Of a stretch of 64,000 nt of DNA, positions 1-9,691 are shown one piece after another (position 1 is the stretch's first letter; each line of letters begins with the position of its first letter). The notes beneath the pieces are model-generated. The model was not told the origin of the DNA. It ran no database searches and worked only from the letters and a program-made list of their open reading frames with translations. This DNA comes from Pseudorhodoferax soli (GTDB lineage Bacteria > Pseudomonadota > Gammaproteobacteria > Burkholderiales > Burkholderiaceae_C). Location: NCBI RefSeq assembly GCF_003337555.1, contig NZ_QPJK01000002.1:930001-994000 (forward strand), in the 5' to 3' direction. A program made the position numbers and the translations under genes.

Positions 1-216
1 AACCTGAAGGCCGCGCTGGCGCTGGCCGGCGCCACGCTGGACGATGTCTGCAAAAGCAACTGCTGGCTGCACGACGCGCGCGACTTCGGCGCATTCAACC
101 GCATCTACCTGGAGTACTTCCCCAACGGCAAGCCGGCGCGTTCGACGACCGAGGCGCGCCTGATGGTCGACGCCAAGGTCGAGATCGACGTGATCGCGTA
201 CAAGCCGAAGGGCTGA
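1..216 (+). CDS. RidA/YjgF-family protein, C-terminal part
   Basis: Open from the window edge, so only the last 71 residues are seen. The sequence LALAGATLDDVCKSNCWL, the phrase FNRIYLEYFP, the RSTTEARL block and the VEIDVIAYKP ending match the C-terminal half of Rid-family proteins, which hydrolyse reactive enamine/imine intermediates. The conserved Arg of RSTTEARL corresponds to the substrate carboxylate-binding Arg in RidA. The neighbouring MATE gene is convergent. Family is fairly sure; subgroup is not. Confidence 0.8.
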   Translation, partial: NLKAALALAGATLDDVCKSNCWLHDARDFGAFNRIYLEYFPNGKPARSTTEARLMVDAKVEIDVIAYKPKG

Positions 217-222
217 CAGGGC

Positions 223-1584
223 TCAGACCAGCCGCGCGACGCGCCGCTTGCGCCACACGCCCTGGAAGTACGCGGCGTTGAGCGCCAGCATGGCCGCAAA
301 GGTGACGGGATAGCTGATCCACACCCCCTGCAGGCCGAGCGGCCCGGACAGCCCATAGGCCACGGGCAGTTCGACCAGGGCGATGCAGGCCACGCCGATC
401 AGCATGGGCACCATCACCGTGCCCGAGGCGCGCATCACGCCGCCCAGCACGCTGGCCCAGCCGTACAGCAGCAGGCTCCACAGCAGGATGTGCAGCAGCG
501 ACTGCGCCAGCGCGATGACCTCGGGCTGCGTGATGAACACGCCCAGCAACGGCGCCGACAGCGCATAGCCCAGCAGCACCAGCGCGCCGGTGATGGCGAG
601 GTTGAGCCAGAGCGCCGTCCGCGTGATGGCGCCCAGGCGCTCGGCCCGGCCCGCGCCGATGGCCTGGGCGCACAGGATGGACGCAGTGATCGCGATCGAC
701 ATGGCCGGGAACTGCACGTAGTTGACGATCTGGTTCACGGCGCCGTAGGCCGCCACGGCATCGGGGCCATGGCCGTTGACGAGCGCCAGCAGCACGATCT
801 CGGCCAGCGAGACCACGATCATCTGCACGCCGGCCGGCATGCCGATGCGCAGCATGAGCCGCAGCGTGGGGCCGTGCGGGCGCATCTCGCGCAGCAACGG
901 CGCTCCGAGCGCCAGCGGGTGCTGGCGCCGCCGCAGGTACCAGGCCAGCCAGGCCAGCGCGCCCACATAGGAGGCCACCGTGGCCACGGCCGCGCTGACC
1001 AGGCCCAGCTGCGGCAGGCCGCCCCAGCCGCGGATCAGCGCGGGCGTCAGCACGCAGGACAGCGCCGTGGACAGCAACATGGCCACCATGGGCGAGAAGG
1101 TGTCGCCCACGCCGCGCAGCAGCTGCGAGAACAGGATGAACAGCAGCAGCCCCGGCATGGCCAGCATCAGCGTGCGCGCGTAGAGCACGGCATCGGCCAG
1201 CACCTCGGGCGGCGTGCGCAGTGCGCGCAGCACGGGTTCGGCGAACACGCCGCCGAGCACGGCCGCGAGCAGCCCGACGACCAGGCCGGCCAGCAGCGCG
1301 TTGCCGGCGATGTGGCGCACCTTGTGCGGCTCGCGCGCGCCCCATGCCTGGCCGATCAGGATGGACGCGCCCGCGCCGACGCCGATGACCAGCGACACCA
1401 GGAAGAACACGACCGGGAACATGCCGGCCGTGGCCGCCAGGGCGTGCGTGCCCAGCATCTGGCCCACGAAGATGCCGTTGAGCGTGCCCTGCATGCCTTG
1501 CAGCACGTTGCCCAGGACCATGGGGCCGAGGAAGGCCAGGAACGTGCGCCACAGCGGGCGCGGGTCGGCGGTGGGCGCAGGCAT
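223..1584 (-). CDS. MATE-family efflux transporter
   Basis: About 453 residues with roughly twelve hydrophobic segments in two similar halves, the normal MATE length. N-terminal features such as the GPMVLGNVLQGMQGTLNGIF region and VGAGASILIGQAWGA fit NorM/DinF-like cation-coupled exporters of the inner membrane. The frame extends to a GTG at 1599, overlapping the DUF2239 stop. I prefer ATG 1584 because a GAAGG sequence lies about 8 bases before it; ATG 1590 is also possible. It follows the DUF2239 gene with no gap, so the two are probably cotranscribed. Substrate cannot be told. Confidence 0.88.
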   Translation of the reverse strand: MPAPTADPRPLWRTFLAFLGPMVLGNVLQGMQGTLNGIFVGQMLGTHALAATAGMFPVVFFLVSLVIGVGAGASILIGQAWGAREPHKVRHIAGNALLAGLVVGLLAAVLGGVFAEPVLRALRTPPEVLADAVLYARTLMLAMPGLLLFILFSQLLRGVGDTFSPMVAMLLSTALSCVLTPALIRGWGGLPQLGLVSAAVATVASYVGALAWLAWYLRRRQHPLALGAPLLREMRPHGPTLRLMLRIGMPAGVQMIVVSLAEIVLLALVNGHGPDAVAAYGAVNQIVNYVQFPAMSIAITASILCAQAIGAGRAERLGAITRTALWLNLAITGALVLLGYALSAPLLGVFITQPEVIALAQSLLHILLWSLLLYGWASVLGGVMRASGTVMVPMLIGVACIALVELPVAYGLSGPLGLQGVWISYPVTFAAMLALNAAYFQGVWRKRRVARLV

Positions 1585-1595
1585 CGCCATGGCCT

Positions 1596-2198
1596 TCACG
1601 CTTGCGGCGCGCCGAAGGCGCCTTCGGCGAGCCGCTGGCCGTGGGCCAGCACATCGGACGGCCAGCCCGCCGTGGCAGCGTCGAAACCGGCCCGGTCACC
1701 GCGGAACAGCGCGCGCAGCGCCTCCTCGTAGCCCGGCAGGTCGCCGGCGATGGCGCGCAGGAACTGGTAACAGCGCTCCTGCGCGGCGCGCTGGGCGTCC
1801 TGCCCTGCCAGCGTGCGGCGCGCCTCGTGCACCAGCTTGCGCAGCGCAACGGAGGCGCCACCCGGCTGCAGCGCGAGCCACTCCCAGTGCTGAGGCAAGA
1901 GAGTCACTTCGCGCGCGACCACGCCGAGCCGCGGACGGCCGGGCGGCGGTGGCGGCGCGGCCGCTTCAACCTGCGCCGCCGCGGTGGCGGGGACGCGGCC
2001 ATGCAGGTCGAGCTCGACTGGCGCACCGCTCGCATCGTCGAAGACCAGCAGCGGCGCGCTGGCGGCGGCCGGCGTGGCCAGCGCACGCCGGGCGGCACGG
2101 GTGACGGCGGCGCGGGGGCCCTGGCCGATGCGGCGGTGGCCGAGAAAAGCGGTGACCGCTGGCTCGGCGGGATCGGGGGGGGGCGAATCGGAAGTCAT
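1596..2198 (-). CDS. DUF2239-family protein
   Basis: A 200-residue cytoplasmic protein. The N-terminal AFLGHRRIGQGP region, the VFDDASGAPVELDLHG block and the GRPRLGVVAREVTLLPQHWEWL block match the DUF2239 family, which has no known biochemical role. The frame is open to 2240, but that would run through a near-perfect promoter (see 2206-2248). The ATG at 2198 lies only 7 bases beyond the -10 box, so the message is probably leaderless. The stop overlaps the start region of the MATE gene. Family fairly sure; function unknown. Confidence 0.82.
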   Translation of the reverse strand: MTSDSPPPDPAEPAVTAFLGHRRIGQGPRAAVTRAARRALATPAAASAPLLVFDDASGAPVELDLHGRVPATAAAQVEAAAPPPPPGRPRLGVVAREVTLLPQHWEWLALQPGGASVALRKLVHEARRTLAGQDAQRAAQERCYQFLRAIAGDLPGYEEALRALFRGDRAGFDAATAGWPSDVLAHGQRLAEGAFGAPQA

Positions 2199-2205
2199 GC
2201 CGCGG

Positions 2206-2248
2206 ATATTACCCGGGTAAAAACTCCATGTCAATTTCACCCGGGTAA
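2206..2248 (-). promoter_or_regulatory. Promoter with two TTACCCGGGTAA-type operators (DUF2239/MATE)
   Basis: On the minus strand TTGACA (2229-2234) and TAATAT (2206-2211) are separated by exactly 17 bases, close to a perfect sigma-70 promoter. The 12-bp palindrome TTACCCGGGTAA (2209-2220) covers the -10 box. A second copy with one mismatch, TCACCCGGGTAA (2237-2248), lies just upstream of the -35, with centres 28 bp apart. This is the layout of a repressor with paired sites. The cognate regulator is not obvious in the window. Confidence 0.75.
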
Positions 2249-2264
2249 AACCCGTGTGGCGTGT

Positions 2265-2864
2265 TCAGGCGGATTCGTCCAGGCGCAGCGCCAAGCCGAG
2301 CCGCTGGCCCGAGCGCACCCGCGCGATACCGTGCCGCATCCGTACGGTGTAGTCGCCGCGCGCGCCGGCTTGGGGCCGCTCGGCCGCGGCGTACACCGCG
2401 ATGTCGCCGCACCGCAGCGGCAGCACCATGGGCCGCGACTGCATGCGCGGGCGCTGCTCGGTCAGCACCATGGCGCCGCCGGTGAAGTCCGCGCCGGGGG
2501 TGCTGAGCAGGATGCCCAGCTGCAGGGGAAAGGCGTGGGCGTGCGCGCTGCCGTGCTGCAGCGGGAGGTCTGCGCCGGCGGGCAGGCGCTGCGGCTGCGG
2601 GTCTTCGCCGTGCACCAGCGTGGCCGGATGGCGCAGCGGCCGCATCAGGCGAGCGTGCCAGTCGTTGGCCACGGGGGTCAGCCGCACACGGAGCGCCGCT
2701 TGCAGCGCCGCGACCCAGCCGGGCCAGGGCCCGGGCCGCGCGCACAGCGCAGCCAGGGCCTGGATCTGCGCAGCATCCAGCAGGCCGGAGAGCACGGCCC
2801 AACCTTCGGTGTTCAGCTGCGCCGCGATGTCCGTCCAGTCCAGGCCCGCAACGCGCGCGCCCAT
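2265..2864 (-). CDS. 2OG-Fe(II) oxygenase-like protein with degenerate iron site
   Basis: A 199-residue paralogue of the gene at 4021-4722. The last 97 residues align without a gap, including FPLQ, the GxDFxGG motif, MRHG and GQR. In the paralogue the iron-binding triad is H137, D139 and H212. Here the first two positions are Gln103 and Gly105, while the distal His178 and the 2OG-binding Arg188 remain. Residues around the TPLILSYGPGDYN block are also missing. It is probably catalytically altered or dead. I chose ATG 2864 over GTG 2876 because its N-terminus then lines up exactly with the paralogue. It starts 4 bases after the ada stop. Confidence 0.75.
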   Translation of the reverse strand: MGARVAGLDWTDIAAQLNTEGWAVLSGLLDAAQIQALAALCARPGPWPGWVAALQAALRVRLTPVANDWHARLMRPLRHPATLVHGEDPQPQRLPAGADLPLQHGSAHAHAFPLQLGILLSTPGADFTGGAMVLTEQRPRMQSRPMVLPLRCGDIAVYAAAERPQAGARGDYTVRMRHGIARVRSGQRLGLALRLDESA

Positions 2865-2868
2865 GGGC

Positions 2869-3951
<1,083 letters not shown>

Positions 3952-4020
3952 GGTGCTCTCCTGTGGCCTGCAGTGTGCGGCGCAGTTCCAGCGCAAGCAC
4001 TCCGGTTCTTGCGGCCGAAT

Positions 4021-4722
4021 TCAGGCCGCGTCGTGGAAGATCAGGCCGACGGTGTGGCGCTGGCCGGCCAGCAGCCGGCTCACGCCATGGCGCATGGCGA
4101 GCCGGCGCATGCGGCCCGTGGCTCCCGGCCCCGGCCGCTCGTGCACGGCGAAGACCACGCCGTCGCCCTGCGCCAGCGGCACCACATGGGCGCGCTGCTC
4201 GCCTGGCCGGCTCTCGGTCATCACGAACTCGCCACCGGAAAAATCCACCCCGGGCCGCGACAGCAGGATCGCCACCTGGAGCGGGAACACATGCTCGCCG
4301 TACAGGTCCTGGTGCAGGCAGTTGTAGTCGCCCGGGCCGTAGGACAGGATCAGCGGCGTGGGCCGCGTCTGGCCGGCGCGGTGGCAGCGCGCGAGGAAGG
4401 CGTCCAGCGTCGCCGGATAGCGCAGCGCCCTGCCGAGCAGTTGGTTCCAGCGGTTCGCGGTGGGCACCAGCCGCGGGTACAGCGCCTGGCGCAGCTCTGC
4501 CAGCAGGGGCGGCAGCGGGTAGGCGAAGTAACGGTATTCGCCACGGCCGAAGCCGTGGCTTGCCATGACCACCGTGCTGCGGTACAGCGCATCCTGCGGG
4601 TACAGCGCGGCCAGCGCCGCGCATTGCGCGGGCGCCAGCAGGCCGGGCAGAAGGGCATGGCCTTCGGCGTCCAGCGCGGCGGCCATGTCCACGGCGGTAT
4701 CGGCAAGGAGCGATGTCTGCAT
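4021..4722 (-). CDS. 2OG-Fe(II) oxygenase, Oxygenase-NA-like (predicted nucleic-acid modification)
   Basis: A 233-residue protein with a complete non-haem iron site: HxD at His137/Asp139, distal His212 in AMRHG, and Arg222 in GQRHTVG for 2-oxoglutarate. The HQDLYGEHVFPLQ and DFSGGEFVMTE segments match the family called Oxygenase-NA in Pfam, predicted to act on nucleic acids. It is 69 bases upstream of ada on the same strand, which suggests a joint role in alkylation repair, but the substrate is inferred only. The paralogue at 2265-2864 lacks the HxD. Confidence 0.85.
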   Translation of the reverse strand: MQTSLLADTAVDMAAALDAEGHALLPGLLAPAQCAALAALYPQDALYRSTVVMASHGFGRGEYRYFAYPLPPLLAELRQALYPRLVPTANRWNQLLGRALRYPATLDAFLARCHRAGQTRPTPLILSYGPGDYNCLHQDLYGEHVFPLQVAILLSRPGVDFSGGEFVMTESRPGEQRAHVVPLAQGDGVVFAVHERPGPGATGRMRRLAMRHGVSRLLAGQRHTVGLIFHDAA

Positions 4723-4788
4723 GGGCGGGCAGTCTAGGCCGCCGCATCGGCGGCCGCACCCCGTTCCTTGCGCTCCAATTGCCGCCCG

Positions 4789-6201
4789 CTACATCGCCCC
4801 GCGCACGCGCTCGAACACCTTCCAGAAGGCCTGCGCCTGCGTGGTCGCGAAGTTGATGCGCATCAGCGTGCCGGGCTTGCGGCCGGCGTGGAACAGCGCG
4901 CCGGGCGCCAGCAGGTAGCCCTCGTCCAGCAGGCGCAGGGCCAGGGCTTCGGTGTCCACGCCCGTGTCGACCCAACCGAACAGGCCGGCCGGCTCGCTGA
5001 CGAACCGGCAGCCGGCCGCCCGTGCGAGCTTCACGCTGCGCGCGCGCGCCTGGTCCAGCCGCGTGCGCACGCGCTGGGCGTGGCGGCGCAGCTGGCCCTG
5101 CTCGATGCACCAGGCCATGGCCTGCTCCAGCAGCGCGGGCGTGGTCAGCGTCGTCAGCATCTTGGTGTCGCGCAGCCGCTCGACAAGGTCGGTCGGCGCA
5201 GCCAGGTAACCCACGCGCCAGCCCGGTGCCAGGATCTTGGCGAAGCCGCTCACGTAGATCGTGCGCTGCAGCCCGTCCAGCGCACACAGCCGCGTGGCGT
5301 GGTCGGGCGCCAGGTGGCTGTAGGTGTCGTCCTCGACGATGTGGAAGTCGTGCGCATTGGCCAGGGTCAGCACGCGGTGCGCGCTGCCCGGCGTGAGGCA
5401 GTAGCCCGTGGGGTTGTGCAGCACGCTCACGCTCACGAACAGCTTGGGCGCATGGGCCGCGCAGTAGCGCGCCATGACCTCGATGTCGGGCCCGTCGGCA
5501 CGCCGCGGCACGGGCAGGATCACCGCGCCCAGTGCCTGCAGACGCGCGAATTCGATGGCCCAGCCGGGCTCTTCCACCATCACATGGTCGCCGGCGCGCA
5601 GCAGCGTGCGGCTCACCAGGTCCAGCGCATGCGTGGCGCCCACGGTGGTGAGGATCTGCTCGGGCGCGGCCGGCACACTGAGGTCGGCCAGCTTGTGCGA
5701 CAGCGCACGCCGCAGCGCCGGATCGCCGGACGGATCGCCGTACTGCAGCGACAAGGCCTTGAGCCCCTGCCCCGCCGTGACCCGGCGCACGCCCGCGGCC
5801 ACGATGTCGCCGGCCAGCCAATCCACCGGGAACACGCCGATGCCGGGCTGCGGCAGCTGGCTGCCGCTCTGGAACATGCCGCGCATGAGGGCCGCTGCGT
5901 CGACCTGGCGGCGCCAGCCCGGCGAAGCGGCCAGCGAGGGGCTGGCCGCCGCCGCAGCCGGCGGCGCCGCGCGCTGCTCGCGCACGAAGAAGCCGCGGTT
6001 GCGCTGCGCCTCCACCAGGCCCTGGGCCAGCAGCCGGTCGTAGGCCGCCACCACCGTGGCCGGGCTCACGCCGTGCTGCTCGGCACACTGGCGCACCGAG
6101 GGCAGGCGTGTGCCGGCAGCCAGCAGCCGGTCGCCGATGCGCTCGGCGAAATGCGCCGCCAGCTGTTCGGTCAGCGACTGCGAGGCGGTGCGCATCAGCA
6201 T
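4789..6201 (-). CDS. MocR-type GntR/aminotransferase transcriptional regulator
   Basis: 470 residues: a GntR winged helix (about 1-75, with LPSVRQCAEQHGVSPATVV) joined to a class I aminotransferase-like domain. The PLP lysine lies in SGFAKILAPGWRVGY. MocR proteins bind PLP and usually regulate a divergent gene for amino-compound or PLP metabolism. It is divergent from the seven-gene operon starting at 6314, and the 112-base gap holds a clean inverted repeat (6240-6276). It is therefore the likely local regulator. Effector unknown. Confidence 0.9.
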   Translation of the reverse strand: MLMRTASQSLTEQLAAHFAERIGDRLLAAGTRLPSVRQCAEQHGVSPATVVAAYDRLLAQGLVEAQRNRGFFVREQRAAPPAAAAASPSLAASPGWRRQVDAAALMRGMFQSGSQLPQPGIGVFPVDWLAGDIVAAGVRRVTAGQGLKALSLQYGDPSGDPALRRALSHKLADLSVPAAPEQILTTVGATHALDLVSRTLLRAGDHVMVEEPGWAIEFARLQALGAVILPVPRRADGPDIEVMARYCAAHAPKLFVSVSVLHNPTGYCLTPGSAHRVLTLANAHDFHIVEDDTYSHLAPDHATRLCALDGLQRTIYVSGFAKILAPGWRVGYLAAPTDLVERLRDTKMLTTLTTPALLEQAMAWCIEQGQLRRHAQRVRTRLDQARARSVKLARAAGCRFVSEPAGLFGWVDTGVDTEALALRLLDEGYLLAPGALFHAGRKPGTLMRINFATTQAQAFWKVFERVRGAM

Positions 6202-6239
6202 GGTGGGCGTCCTGTCAGGAGATGTATCGGCTTGTCGGG

Positions 6240-6301
6240 CAATACAGTAGCGTTACAGACAACACAAACTGTATTGGTAGTGTGTTGGTCGTGACTATAG
6301 A
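6240..6301 (+). promoter_or_regulatory. MocR operator inverted repeat and promoter of the exporter operon
   Basis: CAATACAGT (6240-6248) and its exact complement ACTGTATTG (6268-6276) form a 9-bp inverted repeat with centres 28 bp apart, fitting two MocR half-site pairs on one face of the helix. A TTGGTA (6274-6279), 16-base spacer, TATAGA (6296-6301) promoter would then serve the gene at 6314, leaving a leader of only a few bases and no Shine-Dalgarno sequence. The role as MocR operator is inferred from position. Confidence 0.65.
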
Positions 6302-6313
6302 GTCTGTATCCCC

Positions 6314-6925
6314 ATGAATGCAAGCGAACTGAGTGCCCTGCTGCTGCTGGCCACGGCGATGAGTTTCTCGCCGGGGCCGAACACGACGCTGTCGTCGGCG
6401 CTGGCGGCCAACCACGGCCTGCGCCACGCCATGCCCTTCATCTGGGCCGTGCCCGCCGGCTGGGGCCTGGTGCTGCTGCTGTGCACGGCCGGTGTCGGTG
6501 CGCTCGTGGTGGCCCAGCCCGCGCTGGCGCTGGCGATCAAGCTGTTCGGCGTGGCCTACCTGCTGTGGCTGGCCTTCAAGCTGGCGCGCAGCGCCCGGCT
6601 CGGCGAGGCCGATGCGCGCCGGCTCGACGTCGGCTTCGTGCAGGGCATCGCGCTGCAGTTCGTGAACATCAAGGCCTGGATGCTGGCACTGGCCATCGTC
6701 GCGGGCTGGATCGCCGGCCGCGACGACCTGCTGCAGCGCCTGGCCGTCGTGCTGCCGCTCATGCTGTGCTTCGCGTTCTTCAGCAACCTGGCCTATGCGC
6801 TGATCGGCGCGCTGCTGCGCAACTGGCTGGCCCAGGGCCGCAGGCTGCTGTGCTTCAACCGGGTGATGGCAGCGGTGCTGGTGCTCACGGCGGTCTGGAT
6901 GCTGCAAGCGAAGGCAGGTGCATGA
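6314..6925 (+). CDS. LysE/RhtB-family amino-acid exporter
   Basis: 203 residues with about six membrane segments. The N-terminus MSFSPGPNTTLSSALAANHG is the LysE/RhtB signature (PGPN motif) of inner-membrane amino-acid exporters. It is first in a coupled operon and its stop overlaps the next start by 4 bases (ATGA). There is no clear ribosome-binding site and the promoter -10 lies close upstream, so translation may start on a near-leaderless message. Confidence 0.88.
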   Translation: MNASELSALLLLATAMSFSPGPNTTLSSALAANHGLRHAMPFIWAVPAGWGLVLLLCTAGVGALVVAQPALALAIKLFGVAYLLWLAFKLARSARLGEADARRLDVGFVQGIALQFVNIKAWMLALAIVAGWIAGRDDLLQRLAVVLPLMLCFAFFSNLAYALIGALLRNWLAQGRRLLCFNRVMAAVLVLTAVWMLQAKAGA

Positions 6926-7857
6926 CCACACGCGACGAAACCCTGGGCCTGTGGCTGGGCGTGGTCGGCGTGGCGCTGTTCGCCATCACGCTGCCCATGA
7001 CGCGGCTGGCCACCGGCACGGCCGCGGCGCCGCAGCTGTCGCCCTGGTTCGTCACGCTGGGCCGCGCCGCGCTGGCGGGCGGCCTGTCGGTCCTGTTCCT
7101 CCTGGCCACGCGCTCGCCGCTGCCGGCGCGCCGGCACCTGTGGCCGCTGGCCATGGCCGTAATCGGCAACGTGGTGGGTTACCCGCTGCTGCTGGCCTAT
7201 GCGCTGCGCGTCGTCACGGCCAGCCATGCGGCCGTCATCACGGCGCTGCTGCCGCTGGCCACGGCGGCCGTCGCGGCGGCGGTGATGCGCCAGCGCGCCG
7301 CGCTGGGCTTCTGGCTCTGCGCTGCAGCCGGTAGCGCGCTCGTGGTGGTGTTCTCGGTGCTGCGCGCGGCGCAGCACGGCGGCGGCTTCGGCTTCGAATG
7401 GGCCGACCTGCTGCTGGTGGGCGCCGTCATCGCGGCCTCGGTCGGCTATGTGTACGGCGCCAAGGTCACGCCCGAGCTCGGTGCCGAGCGCGTGATCTGC
7501 TGGGTCTGCGTGCTGGCGCTGCCGCTCACGCTGCCGGCCACCCTGTGGCTGTGGCCCACGACGCCGGTGGCGCCCAGCGCCTGGGCAGGCTTCGTCTACG
7601 TGGGCGTGTTCTCCATGTGGATCGGCTTCTTCGCCTGGTACCGCGGCCTGGCCCTGGGCGGCACATTGCGCGTGAGCCAGACGCAGCTGCTGCAACCCTT
7701 CCTGTCGATCCTGGCCGCGGTGCCGCTGCTGGGCGAAACGCTGGACACCGTCACCCTGGGATTCGCCGCCGCCGTGGTCGCCACGGTCGTCCTGGGCAAG
7801 AATCTGGCCCGAACCTCTTCCGCACCAACAACCAAGACCGCCTCAAGGAGCACATGA
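6922..7857 (+). CDS. EamA/DMT-family exporter
   Basis: 311 residues with about ten hydrophobic segments in two repeats, as in the drug/metabolite transporter superfamily (EamA domains). The start overlaps the LysE-family gene by 4 bases and the end overlaps the aminotransferase start. Members export amino acids and related metabolites. Placed in this operon, it is a second exit route for the same or a related compound. Substrate unknown. Confidence 0.85.
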   Translation: MTTRDETLGLWLGVVGVALFAITLPMTRLATGTAAAPQLSPWFVTLGRAALAGGLSVLFLLATRSPLPARRHLWPLAMAVIGNVVGYPLLLAYALRVVTASHAAVITALLPLATAAVAAAVMRQRAALGFWLCAAAGSALVVVFSVLRAAQHGGGFGFEWADLLLVGAVIAASVGYVYGAKVTPELGAERVICWVCVLALPLTLPATLWLWPTTPVAPSAWAGFVYVGVFSMWIGFFAWYRGLALGGTLRVSQTQLLQPFLSILAAVPLLGETLDTVTLGFAAAVVATVVLGKNLARTSSAPTTKTASRST

Positions 7858-9071
7858 TGTCCTGGACCCTGGCCGCACGCGCCGAAAAGATGAACCCCTC
7901 GGTGATCCGCGAGATCCTCAAGGTCACCGAGAAGCCCGGCATCATCAGCTTCGCCGGGGGCCTGCCCTCGCCCAAGACCTTCCCGGTCGCTGAATTCCGC
8001 GCCGCCTGCGAGAAGGTGCTGACCGAAGACGGCCCGGCCGCGCTGCAGTACGCCGCCAGCGAGGGCTACGGCCCGCTGCGCGAGATGGTGGCCGCCGGCC
8101 TGCCCTGGAAGGTCGACCCGGCGCAGGTGCTGATCACCACCGGCTCGCAGCAGGGCCTGGACCTCGTGGCCAAGATCCTGCTGGACAGCGGCAGCCGCAT
8201 GCTGGTGGAAACGCCCACCTACCTGGGCGCGCTGCAGGCCTTCGCGCCGATGGAGCCGCGTGCCGTGTCGGTCGCCAGCGACGACGAAGGCGTGCGCGCC
8301 GACGACCTGGCCGCCAAGGCCGGCCAGGGCGCCGAGCGCGCCCGCTTCGCCTACCTGCTGCCGAACTTCCAGAACCCGACCGGCCGCACCATGAGCGAGG
8401 AGCGCCGCGCCGCCGTGGTGGCCGCCGCCGCCAACGCCGGCGTGCCGCTGCTGGAGGACAACCCCTACGGCGACCTGTGGTTCGAACAGCCGCCGCCGGC
8501 CCCGTTGACCGCACGCAACCCCGAGGGCTGCCTGTACCTGGGCTCGTTCTCCAAGGTGCTGGCACCGGGCCTGCGGCTGGGCTTCCTGGTGGCACCGCCG
8601 GCCATCTATCCCAAGCTGCTGCAGGCCAAGCAGGCGGCCGACCTGCACAGCCCCAGCTTCAACCAGCGCATGGTGGCGCAGGTCATGCAGGACGGCTTCC
8701 TGGCGCGCCACGTGCCGACCATCCGTGCGTTGTACAAGAGCCAGCGCGACCACATGCTGAGGGCGCTCGAACGTGAGATGCCCGACGGCGTGCAGTGGAG
8801 CCGGCCGGTCGGTGGCATGTTCCTGTGGGTGCGGCTGCCGGCCGGGCTGGATGCCGTCACGCTGCTGCCGCGCGCGGTCGAGCGCAACGTGGCCTTCGTG
8901 CCCGGTGCCGCGTTCTATGCCGATGTGCCCGAGAGCAACACCATGCGCCTGTCCTTCGTGACGGCCAGCACCAGCCAGATCGACATCGGCATCGCGGCGC
9001 TGGCGCAGACCATCCGCGAGGCGATGGAGACGCAACGCACGGGGCGGCCTGCCACGCCCGTCCAGCTATGA
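7857..9071 (+). CDS. PLP-dependent class I/II aminotransferase
   Basis: 404 residues of fold type I aminotransferase. It has IISFAGGLPSPKTFP near the N-terminus, NFQNPTGRTMS in the middle, and the PLP lysine in GSFSKVLAPGLRLGF. It resembles the 2-aminoadipate/LysN-like and MocR-related aminotransferases acting on amino acids with 2-oxoglutarate or pyruvate. Two adjacent ATGs exist (7854 and 7857); the second is better spaced from AAGGAG. Unlike the regulator at 4789-6201 it has no DNA-binding domain. Exact substrate not determined. Confidence 0.87.
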   Translation: MSWTLAARAEKMNPSVIREILKVTEKPGIISFAGGLPSPKTFPVAEFRAACEKVLTEDGPAALQYAASEGYGPLREMVAAGLPWKVDPAQVLITTGSQQGLDLVAKILLDSGSRMLVETPTYLGALQAFAPMEPRAVSVASDDEGVRADDLAAKAGQGAERARFAYLLPNFQNPTGRTMSEERRAAVVAAAANAGVPLLEDNPYGDLWFEQPPPAPLTARNPEGCLYLGSFSKVLAPGLRLGFLVAPPAIYPKLLQAKQAADLHSPSFNQRMVAQVMQDGFLARHVPTIRALYKSQRDHMLRALEREMPDGVQWSRPVGGMFLWVRLPAGLDAVTLLPRAVERNVAFVPGAAFYADVPESNTMRLSFVTASTSQIDIGIAALAQTIREAMETQRTGRPATPVQL

Positions 9072-9691
9072 CGCTCCACATCTGGGGCCGCATGAGCTCC
9101 ATCAACGTGCGCAAGGTGGTCTTCGCCGTGCAGGAACTGGGCCTGTCGGCCCAGCGCACCGACGCGGGCGGCCATTTCGGCCTGGTGACCGAGCCCGACT
9201 ACCGCGCCAGGAACCCCAACGGCATGGTGCCGCTGCTGGAAGACGGCGACGCCACGCTGTGGGAGTCCAACGTGATCGTGCGCTACCTCTGCGCGCGCCA
9301 CGCCGCCGGCACGCTGTACCCCGAGCCATTGGCCACGCGCTTCACCGCCGAGATGTGGATGGACTGGCAGCAGACCACGCTGAACCCGGCTGGCCGCGGC
9401 GCCTTCCTGCAACTCGTGCGCACGCCGGTCGAGCAGCGCGACGACGTGCTGATCGCGCAGTCCGTCGCCGAGACCGAGCCCCTGCTCGACCTGCTGGACG
9501 CCGAGCTCGCACGCCGCCCCTACCTGGCCGGCGACGAGTTCACCATGGCCGACATCCCCGTGGCCTGCGAGGTCCACCGCTGGTATGGCCTGCCTCTGGC
9601 ACGTCCGGCGCGCCCCCAACTGGACCGCTGGTACCAGGCCGTCAGCGGACGGCCCGGCGCAGCCGGCGTGCTCGACATGGGCCTGTCATGA
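9068..9691 (+). CDS. Glutathione S-transferase family protein
   Basis: 207 residues. The N-terminal thioredoxin-like domain contains MSSINVRKVVFAVQELGL, NPNGMVPLLEDGD and the glutathione-binding WESNVIVRYL. The C-terminal helical domain contains the GDEFTMADI motif. It overlaps its upstream and downstream neighbours by 4 bases each. In an amino-acid operon it could detoxify a reactive intermediate or catalyse an isomerisation. Function inferred from family only. Confidence 0.9.
   Translation: MTLHIWGRMSSINVRKVVFAVQELGLSAQRTDAGGHFGLVTEPDYRARNPNGMVPLLEDGDATLWESNVIVRYLCARHAAGTLYPEPLATRFTAEMWMDWQQTTLNPAGRGAFLQLVRTPVEQRDDVLIAQSVAETEPLLDLLDAELARRPYLAGDEFTMADIPVACEVHRWYGLPLARPARPQLDRWYQAVSGRPGAAGVLDMGLS

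Noticed and set aside
4768-6294. A 508-codon frame opposite the MocR regulator
   Set aside because: Translation is rich in His, Arg and Gln, the typical shadow of a real gene, and it runs through the MocR operator and promoter.
6314-6436. Longer in-frame antisense extension from 6931 to 6215 across the MocR operator
   Set aside because: A 238-codon minus-strand frame without motifs that covers both a clear exporter gene and the intergenic operator.
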